Assembly: GCA_949286645.1 (NCBI GenBank)
Contig: CASEDN010000142.1
Location: 1-5,596, forward strand
Direction: 5' to 3'
Source of the DNA: an uncultured bacterium
GTDB lineage: Bacteria; Bacillota_I; Bacilli_A; RF39; UBA660
Length of the DNA: 5,596 bases
In this document: one piece after another, positions 5,399 through 5,596 of the stretch
How positions within the stretch are numbered: the stretch's first letter is position 1
How the letters are laid out: each line of letters opens with the position of its first letter
Program-made: the position numbers and the translations under genes
The notes under the pieces: model-generated
The model's input: the letters and a program-made list of their open reading frames with translations, nothing else
Database searches by the model: none
Told to the model about the DNA's origin: nothing

Positions 5399-5437
5399 AA
5401 AAGAATAGAGATAGTAATAAAGTGTCTCTATTCTTTT
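5399..5437. terminator. Bidirectional terminator between converging genes
   Basis: Perfect 13-base arms AAAAGAATAGAGA (5399-5411) and TCTCTATTCTTTT (5425-5437) enclose a 13-base loop. Each strand ends the stem in TTTT. It begins three bases after the TAA of the plus-strand gene, and its right arm contains the TAG stop (5430-5428) of the minus-strand gene, so both transcripts probably use it. Confidence 0.82.
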
Positions 5438-5595
5438 GGTATATTAAAGCCTAAACTATACATTTTTTGTTTAAGTTTATACTCTAGTTCTTTACCAGAG
5501 TATTTTTTACTTAATTTGTTATAATATTTTTGATATTCTTTTTTAGCAATATCATTATTTTCTTCTATATCAGTAGAGTTTAATACTTCTTTTAT
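5428..5595 (-). CDS. Probable RecX-family protein, C-terminal end only
   Basis: The last 55 codons of a minus-strand gene that enters from the right edge and stops at TAG 5430-5428. The visible part reads IKEVLNSTDIEENND, then KKEYQKYYNKLSKKYS, then ELEYKLKQKMYSLGFNIPKE at the end. The pattern of a helix rich in Lys and Tyr, followed by K-L-x-x-x-(L/M)-Y-x-x-G-F, resembles the repeated three-helix module at the C-terminus of RecX, the regulator that binds and restrains RecA filaments. The usual short helix after the G-F is nearly absent, so the protein ends early compared with many RecX proteins. With so little sequence the family is likely but not certain. Confidence 0.5.
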   Translation of the reverse strand: MKEVLNSTDIEENNDIAKKEYQKYYNKLSKKYSGKELEYKLKQKMYSLGFNIPKE

Positions 5596-5596
5596 T

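Noticed and set aside
1..5596. Mycoplasma-type code with TGA as tryptophan
   Set aside because: No gene contains an internal TGA, all visible Trp codons are TGG, and TGA ends the gene at 2132-2134.
1..5596. tRNA, rRNA, CRISPR array, insertion sequence or riboswitch
   Set aside because: I saw no tRNA-like cloverleaf, spaced direct repeats, transposase sequence or long structured leader; all gaps between genes are under 150 bases and are explained by promoters and terminators.

Overview
The window is AT-rich bacterial DNA with strong Shine-Dalgarno sites, sigma-A-type promoters and hairpin-plus-T-run terminators. Codon use is standard: tryptophan is read from TGG, no gene contains an internal TGA, and TAA, TAG and TGA all serve as stops. 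Gene content (SUF iron-sulfur genes in the order sufC-sufD, a PrsA-type lipoprotein foldase, YjcZ-like tiny membrane proteins, a CmpB-family membrane protein, a probable RecX) points to a low-GC member of the Bacillota, probably in or near Bacilli/Erysipelotrichia or a related gut lineage. This assignment is inferred from gene families and composition only.

Left part (1-1336, minus strand): the start of a SUF operon. sufC, the ATPase, overlaps a compact sufD-like gene that runs off the left edge. A 138-bp divergent control region follows (1337-1474). It holds promoters for both directions and a TGTGTTA/TAACACA inverted repeat.

Centre-left (1475-2628, plus strand): a two-gene unit made of an unrecognised protein with one membrane anchor and a HIT-family nucleotide hydrolase whose start overlaps it by 8 bases. 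Two hairpins after the HIT gene close the unit.

Centre (2628-3442, minus strand): two tandem tiny YjcZ-like membrane proteins of 26 and 42 residues, each with a strong ribosome-binding site, followed by a minus-strand terminator and then a five-helix membrane protein of the CmpB (putative ABC transporter type IV) family.

Right part (3524-5396, plus strand): prsA with its own promoter and terminator, then an uncharacterised gene driven by a perfect TTGACA-N17-TATAAT promoter that begins inside the T-run of the prsA terminator. This last gene is split by an in-frame TAG at 5022-5024, and the same frame stays open for 123 more codons to a TAA next to a terminator. A converging minus-strand gene, probably recX, enters from the right edge and shares that terminator.

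Most of the window is housekeeping. The items most worth following are the amber-split gene, the compact SufD-like protein with Gln where the family has its conserved His, and the pair of tiny membrane proteins.
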